64,000 nucleotides of DNA from Larix kaempferi (lineage: Eukaryota > Streptophyta > Pinopsida > Pinales > Pinaceae): contig BSBM01001444.1 of NCBI GenBank assembly GCA_027924585.1, positions 2,914,001 to 2,978,000 of the forward strand, written 5' to 3'. Of the stretch, positions 37,331 through 47,539 are shown one piece after another. The notes under the pieces are model-generated. The model ran no database searches, had not been told where the DNA came from, and worked only from the letters and a program-made list of their open reading frames with translations. Every line of letters begins with the position of its first letter. Position 1 is the first letter of the stretch. The translations under genes were made by a program, and so were the position numbers.

Positions 37331-38530
37331 GTAGGGTGAGGCTTAGGATTTTGCTGGTAGCAGAATTCGAGTAGACCCAAGAGGTGACTGCTATAAGAGG
37401 GCCCAAGGCTTCCTTTACCCTAGTGTAGTCCTAATGATAGGTTCTTATATCTTTGGTAGATGGAATTACTTAGTTAGGGGATAAATTTCCAACGCAAGCA
37501 ATCCTTACCCTAAGGATAAATTTCCAATATAAGAAATGCCCAGGTAAATCTTGAAGCCTATTGCCTGAAGGTAGGGATGCACGGTTTCTTTTTATTCCCG
37601 CTATGGTAATACCTTAAACAAAGCTTACGAGCATGTCACTGATATCCTCCGCTAGAGGCACTACTTACATGCATTCCTTTCCCGATCCCGCAAGCAAGAA
37701 TGCCATTCCCTTCCATGGGAGAGAGAATTCCTTTACATACAATCCCAAGTTTCACCAGCAATCAATAGAGCAGTACAAGTCAATTCTAGCCCTCCGCTTC
37801 GGTAGTACCTTAGTACGGTCTGTTTATTGACGGAAGGTAGCCATGCATGAGTCTATTTTGTTTGATCCCGGTTAGGTTTCTTTCCATTTACTCTGTTGCG
37901 TTACTGGAACTACCCCCTTGTCAGTCTTGCAGGGGCTTGTCAGCGATGCAGAATGCTTATGGGGGCTAGAACTCTTGCCCATATCGCTAGGCTAAGTGAA
38001 ATGACATTGTAATGCCAGGTTCTTAATCACCTGAGGATTTCCGTGGAAATGTATATGGGCCCCAAGGCATATGATATTACAATGCTAGGTTCCTAATCAT
38101 CTGACCCTATCGGGATTTCAGTGGAAGTATATGGGCCCTGGCATATGATATTATTGTGACGCGTGTTTCTTATTGATCCGACCCTCGGGATTTCCCCAAG
38201 TATTGAAAATATAGAAATCTTTAAATGCGGGAGTGAATGAGGCTAAGCTTTATGTGCAGGAGCTATGTGCTCGCTTACTTATATCACTTCACACTGTAAT
38301 GAGTTGCAGGAAGGAAGGGAGCCTATGACTTATAACTTAAATATAGAGAGTGATTAAAGCCAAGCAAAGGAGTTACGTAATGGTTTCATTCATTCTGATT
38401 CTACTCAAAATATACCTTCAAGCAGGGCCCATATATAAAATAAAAAATTCAGGTTTCATACATTCTGTTTCTACTGAAAATATGCCTTCGAGCAAGGCCC
38501 ATGGAAAGACTCATCACTTTCCAGGTCTAC
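37331..38530. repeat. Balanced-composition segment with two 70-bp tandem duplications
   Basis: aatgccaggttcttaatca at 38011 recurs at 38081 (period 70, to about 38152), and tttcatt/acattctg at 38384 recurs at 38454 (period 70, to about 38503). The segment is less AT-rich than its flanks and has words such as ccctcgggat like the block at 20.8-22.4 kb. No gene is recognisable. An organelle origin is possible but unproven. Confidence 0.6.
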
Positions 38531-38918
38531 ATATGATATATAATATAGAGTTGTTCTCCTTGTGATATTCCAGTTATTGTTATTATATCTGATATTAGCT
38601 CATATTCGCCTTTCATTTCAATAAGGGGGTCATTGAAAGGAGGGACCTCCTTGGACTTCATCCTGTTGTGATAAACACTCCACCTCAACTAACTAAAAGG
38701 ATGGGTCAAAATAGCAATGAGGTGGAAGGATCTATCTCTCTTGTGCACTACATCACCATTAATCAAGTGGGTGAAATTATTGTATAGACTTAACCATTGC
38801 ACGAGTGGCATCTTACTGATTCCTTTTAATGACCCTTCTATTTCTTAATGGTGTGCTTGAGTAAGTGGACTAGGCTTGGATATATATCTTCTCTTTATTT
38901 ATTCTCTCTCTAGTTAAA

Positions 38919-39135
38919 TGATCTAGTGTGGTATGCTTTCGAAGATATACTTTGCAGATGGAGAGACTTAAGAAAGATTACATAAATATTGTTGTTATTG
39001 GTGATATTCTTTCCTTTTATGTATTTTGATCTAGTGTGGTCTTCTTTCGAAGTGATACTTTAAATATTAAGAGACTTAATAAATATTATATAAAGCTTTT
39101 GTTATTGGTAATATTCTTTCTTTTTATGTATTTAA
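38919..39135. repeat. 108-bp tandem duplication
   Basis: tgatctagtgtggt starts at 38919 and 39027. The units end in tctttc(c/t)ttttatgtattt. Several substitutions separate them, so the duplication is older than the 80-bp and 189-bp ones upstream. Confidence 0.85.
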
Positions 39136-39194
39136 GAACGAACATGTAATTATACGATGAATCCTACCCGAGTGATCTATCGGGATGAAACCTA

Positions 39195-39302
39195 CCTGCC
39201 CAAGAAGTAATTTAGTGCATGACCCCCCAATACACAAAATCTATTAAATGACCCCAGAAGTAGTTTAATGCATGCCCCACAATACACCAATTCTATTAAA
39301 TG
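39195..39302. repeat. Diverged tandem duplication of about 53 bp
   Basis: The words agaagtaatttagtgcatg and agaagtagtttaatgcatg, each followed by cccc, acaata and ctattaaatga, occur in two adjacent units about 53 bp apart. The block lies just before the LTR element. Confidence 0.65.
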
Positions 39303-39334
39303 ATGTGGACATGCTCTGCTTGCACTAGAGGGTG

Positions 39335-39339
39335 CTCCG
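39335..39339. other. Target-site duplication, left copy (CTCCG)
   Basis: The five bases before the left LTR are CTCCG and are identical to the five bases after the right LTR (41551-41555). Five base pairs is the usual size for Copia integrase. Confidence 0.9.
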
Positions 39340-40110
39340 TGTGAAAATCCTCACAGCGGATTTAAGAGATGATGTCTACCTCACAAAAAAGTAATTGATT
39401 AAGCAAGAAAATAGAAGAAGAGTGGTCAATGCAGTATAATGAGCAACATAATAATAATACAGTAGAACTCAGATAGAAGCAAGAATACTTCACACACACT
39501 AATTAATTAATCACAATATGGACAAATAAATAGTACAATGCATGAGGATTCGAATGCCTAAGGTGGCAATTCGAATTAGCCTTCATGGAGTGATCAAAAG
39601 ATCATTGGAGTGTCATAGGAGCACAACTAGTAGTCTATCTCGTCATCAGTGGAGTCATCAATGATCAAGTAACTGTCAACCATCAGTCAAACTGAGTGTG
39701 GTAGGTGTAACTGAGTGTAACTGGAACTAACTGAATGAAGGAGACTCAGTGGAGGGCGCATGAGGATCTAACTGAAGTTAGAATGGGTAGTCAAGTCTCA
39801 CTGGAGGTCCATCGGAGTGATACAGTCAGTTGAGATTCAGTCAAGCCTGAAATCAAGGAGAGAACTGAAGATAACTGAATGGTAGGTAAGGAAGGGAGCC
39901 TTTCCCATGCAGTAGGTGAAAGGAGGGCGCACTAAGCTCTAGGAGGGCTGAAATTGAGTGGAAAGAAGCTCCGGGGGCTAGCTAACTGAGGGCTAGGTGC
40001 TGGGATTGATGAATGGGATGCATGCAAACCCTAAAAGTGCATGCATGATTGAAAATGCAAAGGATGGAAATGCTAGTAGGACTAGGATGGAGTATAGGAA
40101 TATCCTAACA
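39340..40110 (-). repeat. LTR (3' LTR with respect to the element)
   Basis: TG...CA bounded, 771 bp. It carries many short CTGA/CTGAGT-rich words (aactgagtg, gtcaagtc) in its middle. The gag ORF ends inside it, at 40082. It lies at the PPT end, so it is the downstream LTR of the minus-strand element. Confidence 0.93.
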
Positions 40111-40612
40111 CCCCCCTTAATCCATCCTGGGCCTTGGTAACTAGGACTGAAAGAGAAGAAATTTGGAGCATGAGTGTAGAATCTGCAAGTTCTTCTTCTT
40201 TGTGGACAACTTCAATATGAGATGTGTTTGATACTGGTTCATGATCAATGAGATCATCAAGGAGGGCGAATGCATCACTTTGCTTTCTCTTGAAGGGGTT
40301 TGGACCAAATCCTTCATTCTGTTTTCCGAATCTTTCATCCAGATGGGCCCATAGCTCTTTTGGAGTTTCAACATCATCAATGATTTGGTACATTATGTAA
40401 TCAGGCATAGCAAGCATCATCCTTCCAAAGGCTTGGTCACCTTTATTCAACCAGTCAATCTTCTCTTCAAAGGATTCGAACTCTCTTTCAAAATAACAAT
40501 CAAAGAGATCATGGCTCTTCAAATATGCTATCATTTTTGGTTTCCATTCATCATAGTTGAATGAATAAAGAGGAGGGATTTCTTCTGGATACATTGACGC
40601 TGTAGAAGACAT
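40082..40612 (-). CDS. gag: Truncated Copia gag (UBN2-type), intact frame
   Basis: The protein has 176 residues from the ATG at 40612 (chosen because the MSSTAS start fits plant Copia gags; the frame stays open upstream to 40750). It contains the capsid-like gag part: LYSFNYDEWKPKMIAYLKSH near the start, DWLNKGDQAFGRMM, and ELWAHLDERFG, all typical of UBN2 gags, which package element RNA into particles. The zinc knuckle and the rest of the polyprotein are missing; the frame ends with a short tail encoded by the polypurine tract (Leu-Arg-Gly) and the first 29 bp of the LTR. There is no stop or frameshift although the LTRs have drifted apart, so either selection acted in the family or the survival is luck. 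Confidence 0.85.
   Translation of the reverse strand: MSSTASMYPEEIPPLYSFNYDEWKPKMIAYLKSHDLFDCYFEREFESFEEKIDWLNKGDQAFGRMMLAMPDYIMYQIIDDVETPKELWAHLDERFGKQNEGFGPNPFKRKQSDAFALLDDLIDHEPVSNTSHIEVVHKEEELADSTLMLQISSLSVLVTKAQDGLRGVLGYSYTPS
40111..40120 (-). other. Polypurine tract
   Basis: The minus strand reads TTAAGGGGGG directly before the LTR, the usual place for plus-strand priming during reverse transcription. It is inside the gag frame. Confidence 0.85.
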
Positions 40613-40737
40613 GCAAAAACAATAGAGAATATCTGCAACTGCTACTGCTGCAAAAATGCAGAAACTGCTGCACTCGAAATCTTGATAATAACCTGCAAAA
40701 AACTCTGAGGAATGGAGATAAACAATACTCTCAACAT

Positions 40738-40749
40738 GCTCTGATACCA
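40738..40749 (-). other. Primer binding site for tRNA-iMet
   Basis: The minus strand reads TGGTATCAGAGC directly after the LTR, the standard plant Copia primer site complementary to the 3' end of initiator tRNA-Met. Confidence 0.93.
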
Positions 40750-41550
40750 TGTGAAAATCCTCACAGCAGATCTAAGAGATGATGTATACCTCACAAGAAA
40801 GTAATTGATCAAGCAAGAAAATAGAAGAAGAGTGGTCAATGCAGTATAATGAGCAACATAATAATAATACAATAGAACTCGGATAGAAGCAAAAATACTT
40901 CACACATAATAATTAATTAATCACAATATGGACAAATAAATAGTACAATGCATGAGGATTTGAATGCCTAAGGTGGCAATTCGAATTAGCCTTCATGGAG
41001 TGATCAAAAGATCACTAGAGTGTCATCAGAGCACAACTAGTAGTCTATCTCATCATCAGTGGAGTCATCAATGCTCAAGTAACTATCAACCATCAGTCAA
41101 ATTGAGTCTAACTGAGTGTGGTAGGTGTAACTGAGTGTAACTGGAACTAACTGAATGAAGGAGACTCAGTGGAGGGCGCATGAGGAGCTAACTGAAGTCA
41201 AAATGGGCAGTCAAGTCTCACTGGAGGTCCATCGGAGTGATACAGTCAGTTGAGAGTCAGTCAAGCCTAAAATCAAGGAGAGAACTGAAGATAACTGAAT
41301 GGTAGGTAAGGAAGGGCGCCTTTCTCATACAGTAGGTGAAAGGAGGGCACACTAAGCTCTAGGAGGGCTGAAACTGAGTGGAAAGAAGCTCCAGGGGCTA
41401 GCTAACTGAGGGCTAGGTGCTGGGGCTGATGACTGGGATGCATGCAAACCCTCAATAATGCATGCAAACCCTAAAAGTGCACGCATGATTGAAAATGCAA
41501 AGGATGGAAATGCTAGTAGGACTAGGATGGAGTATAGGAATATCCTAACA
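40750..41550 (-). repeat. LTR (5' LTR with respect to the element)
   Basis: TG...CA bounded, 801 bp. It carries a 22-bp internal duplication around 41440-41475 (catgcaaaccct twice) and an extra 10 bp near 41105 that the other LTR lacks. As the upstream LTR it should hold the promoter for the minus-strand transcript; no clear TATA box was pinned down. Confidence 0.93.
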
Positions 41551-41555
41551 CTCCG
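41551..41555. other. Target-site duplication, right copy (CTCCG)
   Basis: Identical to 39335-39339. Confidence 0.9.
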
Positions 41556-41693
41556 TCCATTGGGTTTCTTCCTTGCGCCATTTATTTCATGTAGGTTGAT
41601 CGGTTGGGACAACATTACGAGCAAATCTAATTCCTTTCTCGTCCTAGCTCCGTACCATCATTCCCGGGTTTCTCGTCTAGGATGCGAACCCGA

Positions 41694-43608
41694 CATGCCT
41701 TCACAATCACTAGGAACATCCACACCAACAACCTTTGCGACTCGCCTTTTGTTTCTCATTTACTACATTCCATCTCCTTTGTGGGTATACAAAAACTTTG
41801 AGAAAACTCTTTGCGTGTGCTTAATAAAAACATAGTGGGTTGGTAATGACAACGATACTTTCTTTCACATGCTTCTTGCTGTGTTGTATGTGTAGCTTAC
41901 ATCTTATGCATGGTGGGATGGTAATGACGACGATAGTTTCTATCACATGCTTCTTGCTTTGTTGTGAGTGTAGTTTAAATCTAATGTATGGTGGTGCCTT
42001 GCCTTGCTTGTTTGCTGAAGTAGTATTGACAATGGAGAGGATGACATTGAATAGGTTGATGTGTTAGTAGCGTGTGCTAATCTTTTTACACTTGAAATTC
42101 TTTCTTTGTTAAGTTGGGTTTCGCTTTTTCAATTGGACTTTCATGGGATAGTCGTTGCTTTGTCAAAGTGCATGATACAAGGAAGTTACCATGAAGGGCT
42201 AATGCTTGTTGTCTAACAATAAATCCTCTTGTTGATTTGAAGTCCATGTTGATTGCAAGAAAGGATTTCCTCTTCCCACCACAACAATAGAGCAAGTGAT
42301 TTACAAATGTAGATAGAGGTTGCGGCCCATCTTTTGCTAAACTAAGGTGGAGAAAATGCAAGGAGCCTTAAACTCTGCCAATATTTCGAAATCACCTAAT
42401 AAAGTATTAAAATATCATATATAGTCACCAACAAAAACATTTTTTATTTTTTATTTTTCTATAGTAACCATATAGTAACTCTCATCATAAGTTGTGACCA
42501 TCCTCTTGCGGATTTGGGTGAAGAAAATGTAAAGATGCTTGCACACTCAATGTTTTGACCTCCCTACTTAGTGCAACATAAGCGCCTTCACCCTATACAC
42601 ACAAGAGTCACAAGGTTGAAAACTAGTTAGAAACTATAGTGTGAGTCATTTATGTTTTGCCTATTTATGTCTCAACAATCCATTAATTTATTATTAGGTT
42701 TAGTCAATTTGTTATGTAGTTTTAAAGTTGTTTATGCATTTACAAAGTGAGTGTGAAATAGTTTTACCCTCTTTCAACATAATAGATTTAAATTGAATGT
42801 CATGTTGTTTTTTAGTTGAAAACATGTCTCCTTATATTTCTCTAACTATATTTATTCTATCGGTTGAATACGTATGTTAGAATAAGCACATTGAAATTAT
42901 AGTAGCATCCATAGTTGTCTCCACCTTAAATAGCTAGGGATAGGTCTTGTCATAGGTCCTGTCAGTATTATAGTTTGGAGGCCAACTTTTAGGTAATCCA
43001 CTACCACATTTGAGTTGGAGACACATAGATAAGTGGACAATGGAGTGTTTCTATAACATAGGATGGAGTTACTTTATTGTGGGAGAGAGATTAGGAGCCA
43101 GGCAGGAGGGAGAGGACTCGTAGGATTCCCACCAACGCCAAAGAGCATTTCTATTTGCACCAAACATATAAATTTTTCTTTACCCCAAAAAATATTAATA
43201 ACATAAATCTCTTAACATTGATCCTTAGATTATTATTTTTAATAGAAATTAAATTATTTTATTATATATCTTAATCATATATAATGTGAATATTCCTTTC
43301 CATTAATCTTTCCTATAAACTCATCAACCAAAACAAGATCATAATGGGAATGGAAAGCGAGGTGCCCTCTATATTTGTTAGCTTAAATTTTTTAATTAAT
43401 ACAAAGTAATAGTAAATTTAATGTGTTTTTATTATTAAAAAATGATATATATAATGTTGAGAGGTGCCCTTTAGCCTAAATTTTTTAATTAATATAAAGT
43501 AATAGTAAATTTAATGTATTATTATTATTATTATTATTAAAAAGAATGAGGTATATCTGTTTGATATTTTTTTTTATACCAAAATATGTATCGTTTGATA
43601 TTTTTATG
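41694..43608. repeat. Segmental duplicate, copy A, left part
   Basis: From catgccttcacaatcactag onward this is a close match to 60229-62159 in the same orientation. It includes a 78-bp tandem duplication (41837 and 41915) that is present in both copies, and a 102-bp tandem duplication (from 43359 and 43461) seen only in copy A. A minus-strand frame (42086-42361) is open here and, extended, in copy B (60620-60928). A plus frame (41840-42067) spans the 78-bp duplication as a 26-residue Cys-rich hydrophobic repeat but is frameshifted in copy B. The identity breaks off at 43608 and resumes at 53624. Confidence 0.92.
42086..42361 (-). CDS. Hypothetical minus-strand frame kept in both duplicate copies
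   Basis: 91 codons, including PLSTFVNHLLYCCGGKRKSF and IEKAKPNLTKKEFQV. The copy at 60620-60928 is open for 102 codons with only a few substitutions and a slightly longer N-terminus (a one-base indel near 42345 shifts copy A). No domain recognised. Conservation here may reflect only the youth of the duplication. Confidence 0.25.
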   Translation of the reverse strand: MHFLHLSLAKDGPQPLSTFVNHLLYCCGGKRKSFLAINMDFKSTRGFIVRQQALALHGNFLVSCTLTKQRLSHESPIEKAKPNLTKKEFQV

Positions 43609-46390
43609 TCCCCGAAGGGGATCATATATAAATCATGGAGACCCTATTAATTTGCACCTAGGCCTATAAATTTTTGCTGCACTCTATAGTTTTTCGTTAT
43701 TTGTACATAGTTAAAAAAAAAATTATTTATTTAAATTTTTGAAATAGAGCTAATTTGTTAAGTTTTTATTGGAGGGGAGCTGAGGACGTCAGCCTCGATA
43801 ATCCCTTCCCGTTTTGGTGGCGAGAGGTGCGTCATATTCACAATACAAATCGCACAAAGGTCTTATTATCCCTGTATCACCCTCGGGATCCTGTCTACTA
43901 TGCATTTAAGTTTGTTGTTGATGAGGACTGGAATCCTGAACTTTCGACGGTACTTACCACGTGATGAGTTGTTAGGACAAGTTAAAATTTATGCTACAGT
44001 TGTTATGATGTCAGGGTGATTTGAGGGAGCTCTTAAACCCAAATTGAATTCCTCGACATTTGAGAAGACCTTCTTAAAGCGACCCTGGTAACCGTGTTTG
44101 AAAATTCGCCCTTTTGCTCCTGGTTCTAAATGGCTCTGCGACTCTGGTTCTGGTTGCCGAGATGGCCTGTATTCGGAGGTCCAGCATTAATGAGGGAGAT
44201 CCCACTAAGCCTGCTAACTTCTCCGAGGCGGTGAAATACTCACGTAAGGGTATAATTCTCATGTCCAACTCTGTTTCAGTCCTTGTTAGTTATTAGCTTT
44301 TGTCTTAAGGACTAAAACTTCGAACCCTTGCAGGTACTGGTAAAGAAGACTCCTGGTTGGTTCCATTCTGGTGAACAAGGGTAAGCAGTATTCCTACTGC
44401 GACTGATCTCTTCATTATTGCTTTGGAAAAACAATCTAGGGGTTTCTACTATGAAAATTTATGGAATGGAGGGTTTAGTCTTTTCTTTTGTTGACCCATA
44501 AACTGGTATTTCAACCACTTGTAATTTGAATGCTTATTCGGTTTCATAGCTCTTGATACTGTAATATAATATTTGATGCTTGACGAGACCTTCTACTGGC
44601 CCTTCGTGGCATTTGCATAAATATGCTGTTAATACTATTATGATTTTAAAAAAGGTTTCTATCTATCATTCTGTATTTTGTGCATCGTTCTGAGTAATAA
44701 ACTCGGCTTTGTATTTTCCTTTCTGGTTAAGGTCAAGCGAAGATATCTGGATCCCACAAGAGGTTTCCGAGTAACATATGGATTTTTTTCTTCTTTAAAA
44801 CGGTCTCTGTTACTACCCAATAGTTTTGGTATTCATATACTGCATTCGGCTAAAGAGATGCCGACCTTTCTTGGTCTGTGCATTATATTTGGTTCTTTTA
44901 TAAGAATACACACTGTAGAAAGGGGGTCGAACCTCGTCGGATCTAGGGTTTTTTGGTTGATTTTTTATTTATTTATTTTGTTGATCTGGTAGAAATGGTT
45001 GATGTAGCAAATGGGACCGACCCTAATCTCGAATGTATTGAAACTGTAATTCCTATACAGGTATATCATCCGCGATTCTCTTCGTCGTATCCTTGGTCGG
45101 TAAATAGATTCCTGTAACAATTAATTTAAATAAGATGATAATGCGTCTAATCTTGTTTCATTAATGTTGGATGTGAAACGCAGGGATATATATTGCAATC
45201 CCGCTCATACAGAGTGCATATTTTTGCAATGCCTAAGTTTTTCTAAAGTTTAGGAATAAAAATAGTTGATGGGATTGAGGTCGGGGATTTTAGCTGCCAA
45301 GTGGAAGCAAATGACATTTTGAATGCCCGCTGGCGGTCGTGGTACGCTTCAATGTCGTGGAAGACGTAAAGGACCAGGTCGAATTGGTGCAGAGGCAGTG
45401 AGGTAGGCAAAATAAATGATGATTACCTTTCTGGCACTGTTAAACCCACCGTGAATATGTGCCTGTTAAATGTCAAAATATTGTGGTTTAATTCATCGTT
45501 ATTTCAATGATTTGTTCTTCGACACTTGAAATCCAGATCTTGTGCCTCGTTTTGAACCCACCGGTTTGATAGACCATACTGCAAAAACGTTGTTTCTTCA
45601 CGATCAATATTCACATGTGGGCAAATAGATCGAAAAACAGATGCTTAAACGCCTCTATTAACTTGACTACCTAGCATCACATACATTTTGTTTTGATTGT
45701 CTCTTTTTATATCCGGCATGTGTACTTTTCTGTCTTGCCCATGCCCCATGTACATCTATATCGATGAATATTATTCAGTTTATTGCAGGTTATTTAATGA
45801 TGTTGCAGGTCATTTAATGATGCGGTAACAGTTTGGTGTTTTGGCGAAGCATTTGGGGTTATAGGGTTTATGAATAAACAATAATTTCCAGCACTTTTGT
45901 TTTCCTTGCATATTTTTTTTACAGTTTTGGTCTGATACCCTGTTGATTGAAATCTCTGGTATGAATGCTGAGACTATTGAGTTGGGGAGAAGACAAAGAA
46001 AAAGTTCAAAATAAATGTGTTGCTTCGAGATTCTAGTGGCGGGACTAAGGTAAACTCATGCACCAATTACTTTCGTTTCCATTTATTCATTCTTCCTCTT
46101 GGTCTTTTCTGTCACAATTTTCATCTGATCCCAAAAGAACAGTCATTTGGATATTGAAGAGATAGTATATCTCATTGCTTCTATACATCACTTTAGCGTT
46201 ACCAGGATTTCATTTCCTTATAGATTAATATGCATTTTCTTTTATACCTTTTCTCTACTATTTATAGCCATGTATCTCGATTCCCCTTCTCCATTTCAAA
46301 ATTCTTTCTGGGGTTGAAAGGGTGTCAAGAGAATTGGGTACTAGCTTCCAATTCGCCATATGTTTGTCTAAGTTATTTCCTACAAGCAAT
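43609..46390. other. Left part of the 10-kb insert in copy A
   Basis: No recognisable gene. It starts at TCCCCGAAGGGG, a small palindrome. Frames at 43755-43964, 44114-44296 and 44678-44992 on + have coding-like composition (for example YHPRDPVYYAFKF; VKRRYLDPTRGFRVTYGFF) and could be eroded exons, and 45330-45410 reads as a Gly/Arg-rich piece, but I cannot assign them. Confidence 0.3.
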
Positions 46391-46559
46391 GCATGTTTGA
46401 GTCTGATACAATAACAACCTGTCAAATTTCAATTCCAACAATGATGGAACGCTCTCGGTGTGCTCATTGCTGTGGAAACATCACTAATTTTCCAATACCT
46501 GGAAATGCCATCGCCATTGCAATTGTAAGCCTCCAGTATGAAAGACATAGAAAGAAGAA

Positions 46560-47011
46560 AACGAAGGCCATGGCTACAGCCATGCCCGAGGAGGACTCTA
46601 CGACCAACTTACTCGAACATAGGGTTCGACCAGCATGTGAGGCTTTTGAAGGCCATGCGAGCTTAAATTCGAGTTCAAAACCATGTAATGATAGTAATAC
46701 CAGAAGCAGAATGGGAAGTACAGAGGAACCAAAGTGCAAAAGAGGCCATAACAATTTTATTTCTCCTTCTTTCAAGAAGCAACATGAAGGGCATGGCTAC
46801 AACCATGCCCGAGGAGGACTCTACGACCAACTTACTCGAACACAGGGTTCGACCAGCATGTGAGGCTTTTGAAGGCCATGCGAGCTTAAATTCGAGTTCA
46901 AAACCATGTAATGATAGTAATACCAGAAGCATAATGGGAAGTACAGAGGAACCAGAGTGCAAAAGAGGCCATAACAATTTTATTCCTCCTTCTCTCAAGA
47001 AGCAACATGTG
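46560..47011. repeat. 223-bp tandem duplication with a shared open frame
   Basis: 46566-46788 is repeated at 46789-47011 with a few substitutions. The first copy is read in the + frame 46393-46863 and the second in 46688-47023, since 223 is not a multiple of 3; both read MPEEDSTTNLLEHRVRPA and then CEAFEGHASLNSSSKPCN. The minus strand is open too (46464-46775, 46675-46998), so the coding strand is not certain. The product is polar with no known domain. The sequence has the look of retroelement LTR or leader DNA. Confidence 0.85.
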
Positions 47012-47334
47012 TTTCATTCTTAAGAAGAAAATAAGTTAAATATCACTTCTTCTTCTTTTTTTTTTTTTCTGATCTTTGTTCATTTTCTTATTTTGTGCTT
47101 TCGAGGGTTCAAACCTGGGAAGCCTTGGAATTTTAATGCCTCAGCTTAAATTTTATACTGGATTATATTTAATCCAATAGGCTGATTTATTTTTTTGTAG
47201 AGGCTTCAACATTATGTGTTATGAGTTCTAGCAAAGCTGATCTTTGTTATGAGATTTGCGTCATGGTGTTCAGCTCAGTGTTTCTCTTTGATCTAGGATT
47301 TCTTTTGTCTCAATTATCCTCGAATGCAATGCAG

Positions 47335-47538
47335 CTGTGTATGTGAAGGAGGAAGACGTTAGAACATTCACAATCAAGGCAATGGACAATCCCAAAACTT
47401 TGAACAAGACTTTATACCTAAGACTTCATGCGAACACTCTGTCCTTCAATGAGCCTGTGGCCCTTTGGTAGAAGAATATTGGCAAGACTCTGGAGATGGT
47501 CTATGTCCTTGAGGAGCAGGTTGTCAAATTAATTGCAG
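47335..47538 (+). pseudogene. PCBER / isoflavone reductase-like exon with a stop
   Basis: After an acceptor (gcag at 47331-47334) the frame reads AVYVKEEDVRTFTIKAMDNP, KTLNKTLYLRLHANTLSFNE and PVALW, then TAG (47469-47471) where the family has Glu, then KNIGKTLEMVYVLEEQ and a splice donor after 47538. This is the NADPH-dependent reductase family that includes phenylcoumaran benzylic ether reductase, pinoresinol-lariciresinol reductase and isoflavone reductase (lignan and isoflavonoid pathways). It covers the stretch from the end of the cofactor domain into the substrate domain. The N-terminal GxxGxxG exon and the C-terminal DVKYTTVEEYL exon are not found nearby, and the Glu-to-stop change marks it as dead. 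Confidence 0.85.
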
Positions 47539-47539
47539 G

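Larger units (their letters stand above)
39340..41550 (-). mobile_element. Complete non-autonomous Copia-like LTR element with gag only (TR-GAG type)
   Basis: LTRs are 39340-40110 (771 bp) and 40750-41550 (801 bp); each starts TG and ends CA on +. Both flanks carry CTCCG. The element is transcribed on the minus strand: directly inside the right LTR, TGGTATCAGAGC (complement of 40738-40749) is the standard primer site for tRNA-iMet, and inside the left LTR the minus strand reads TTAAGGGGGG, a polypurine tract. The 639-bp interior encodes only a short gag and has no protease, integrase, reverse transcriptase or RNase H, so movement must have used enzymes of another Copia element. The LTRs differ by about 4-5% over the first 350 bp by eye, plus indels of about 22 and 10 bp, so the insertion is old. 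All landmarks agree. Confidence 0.95.
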
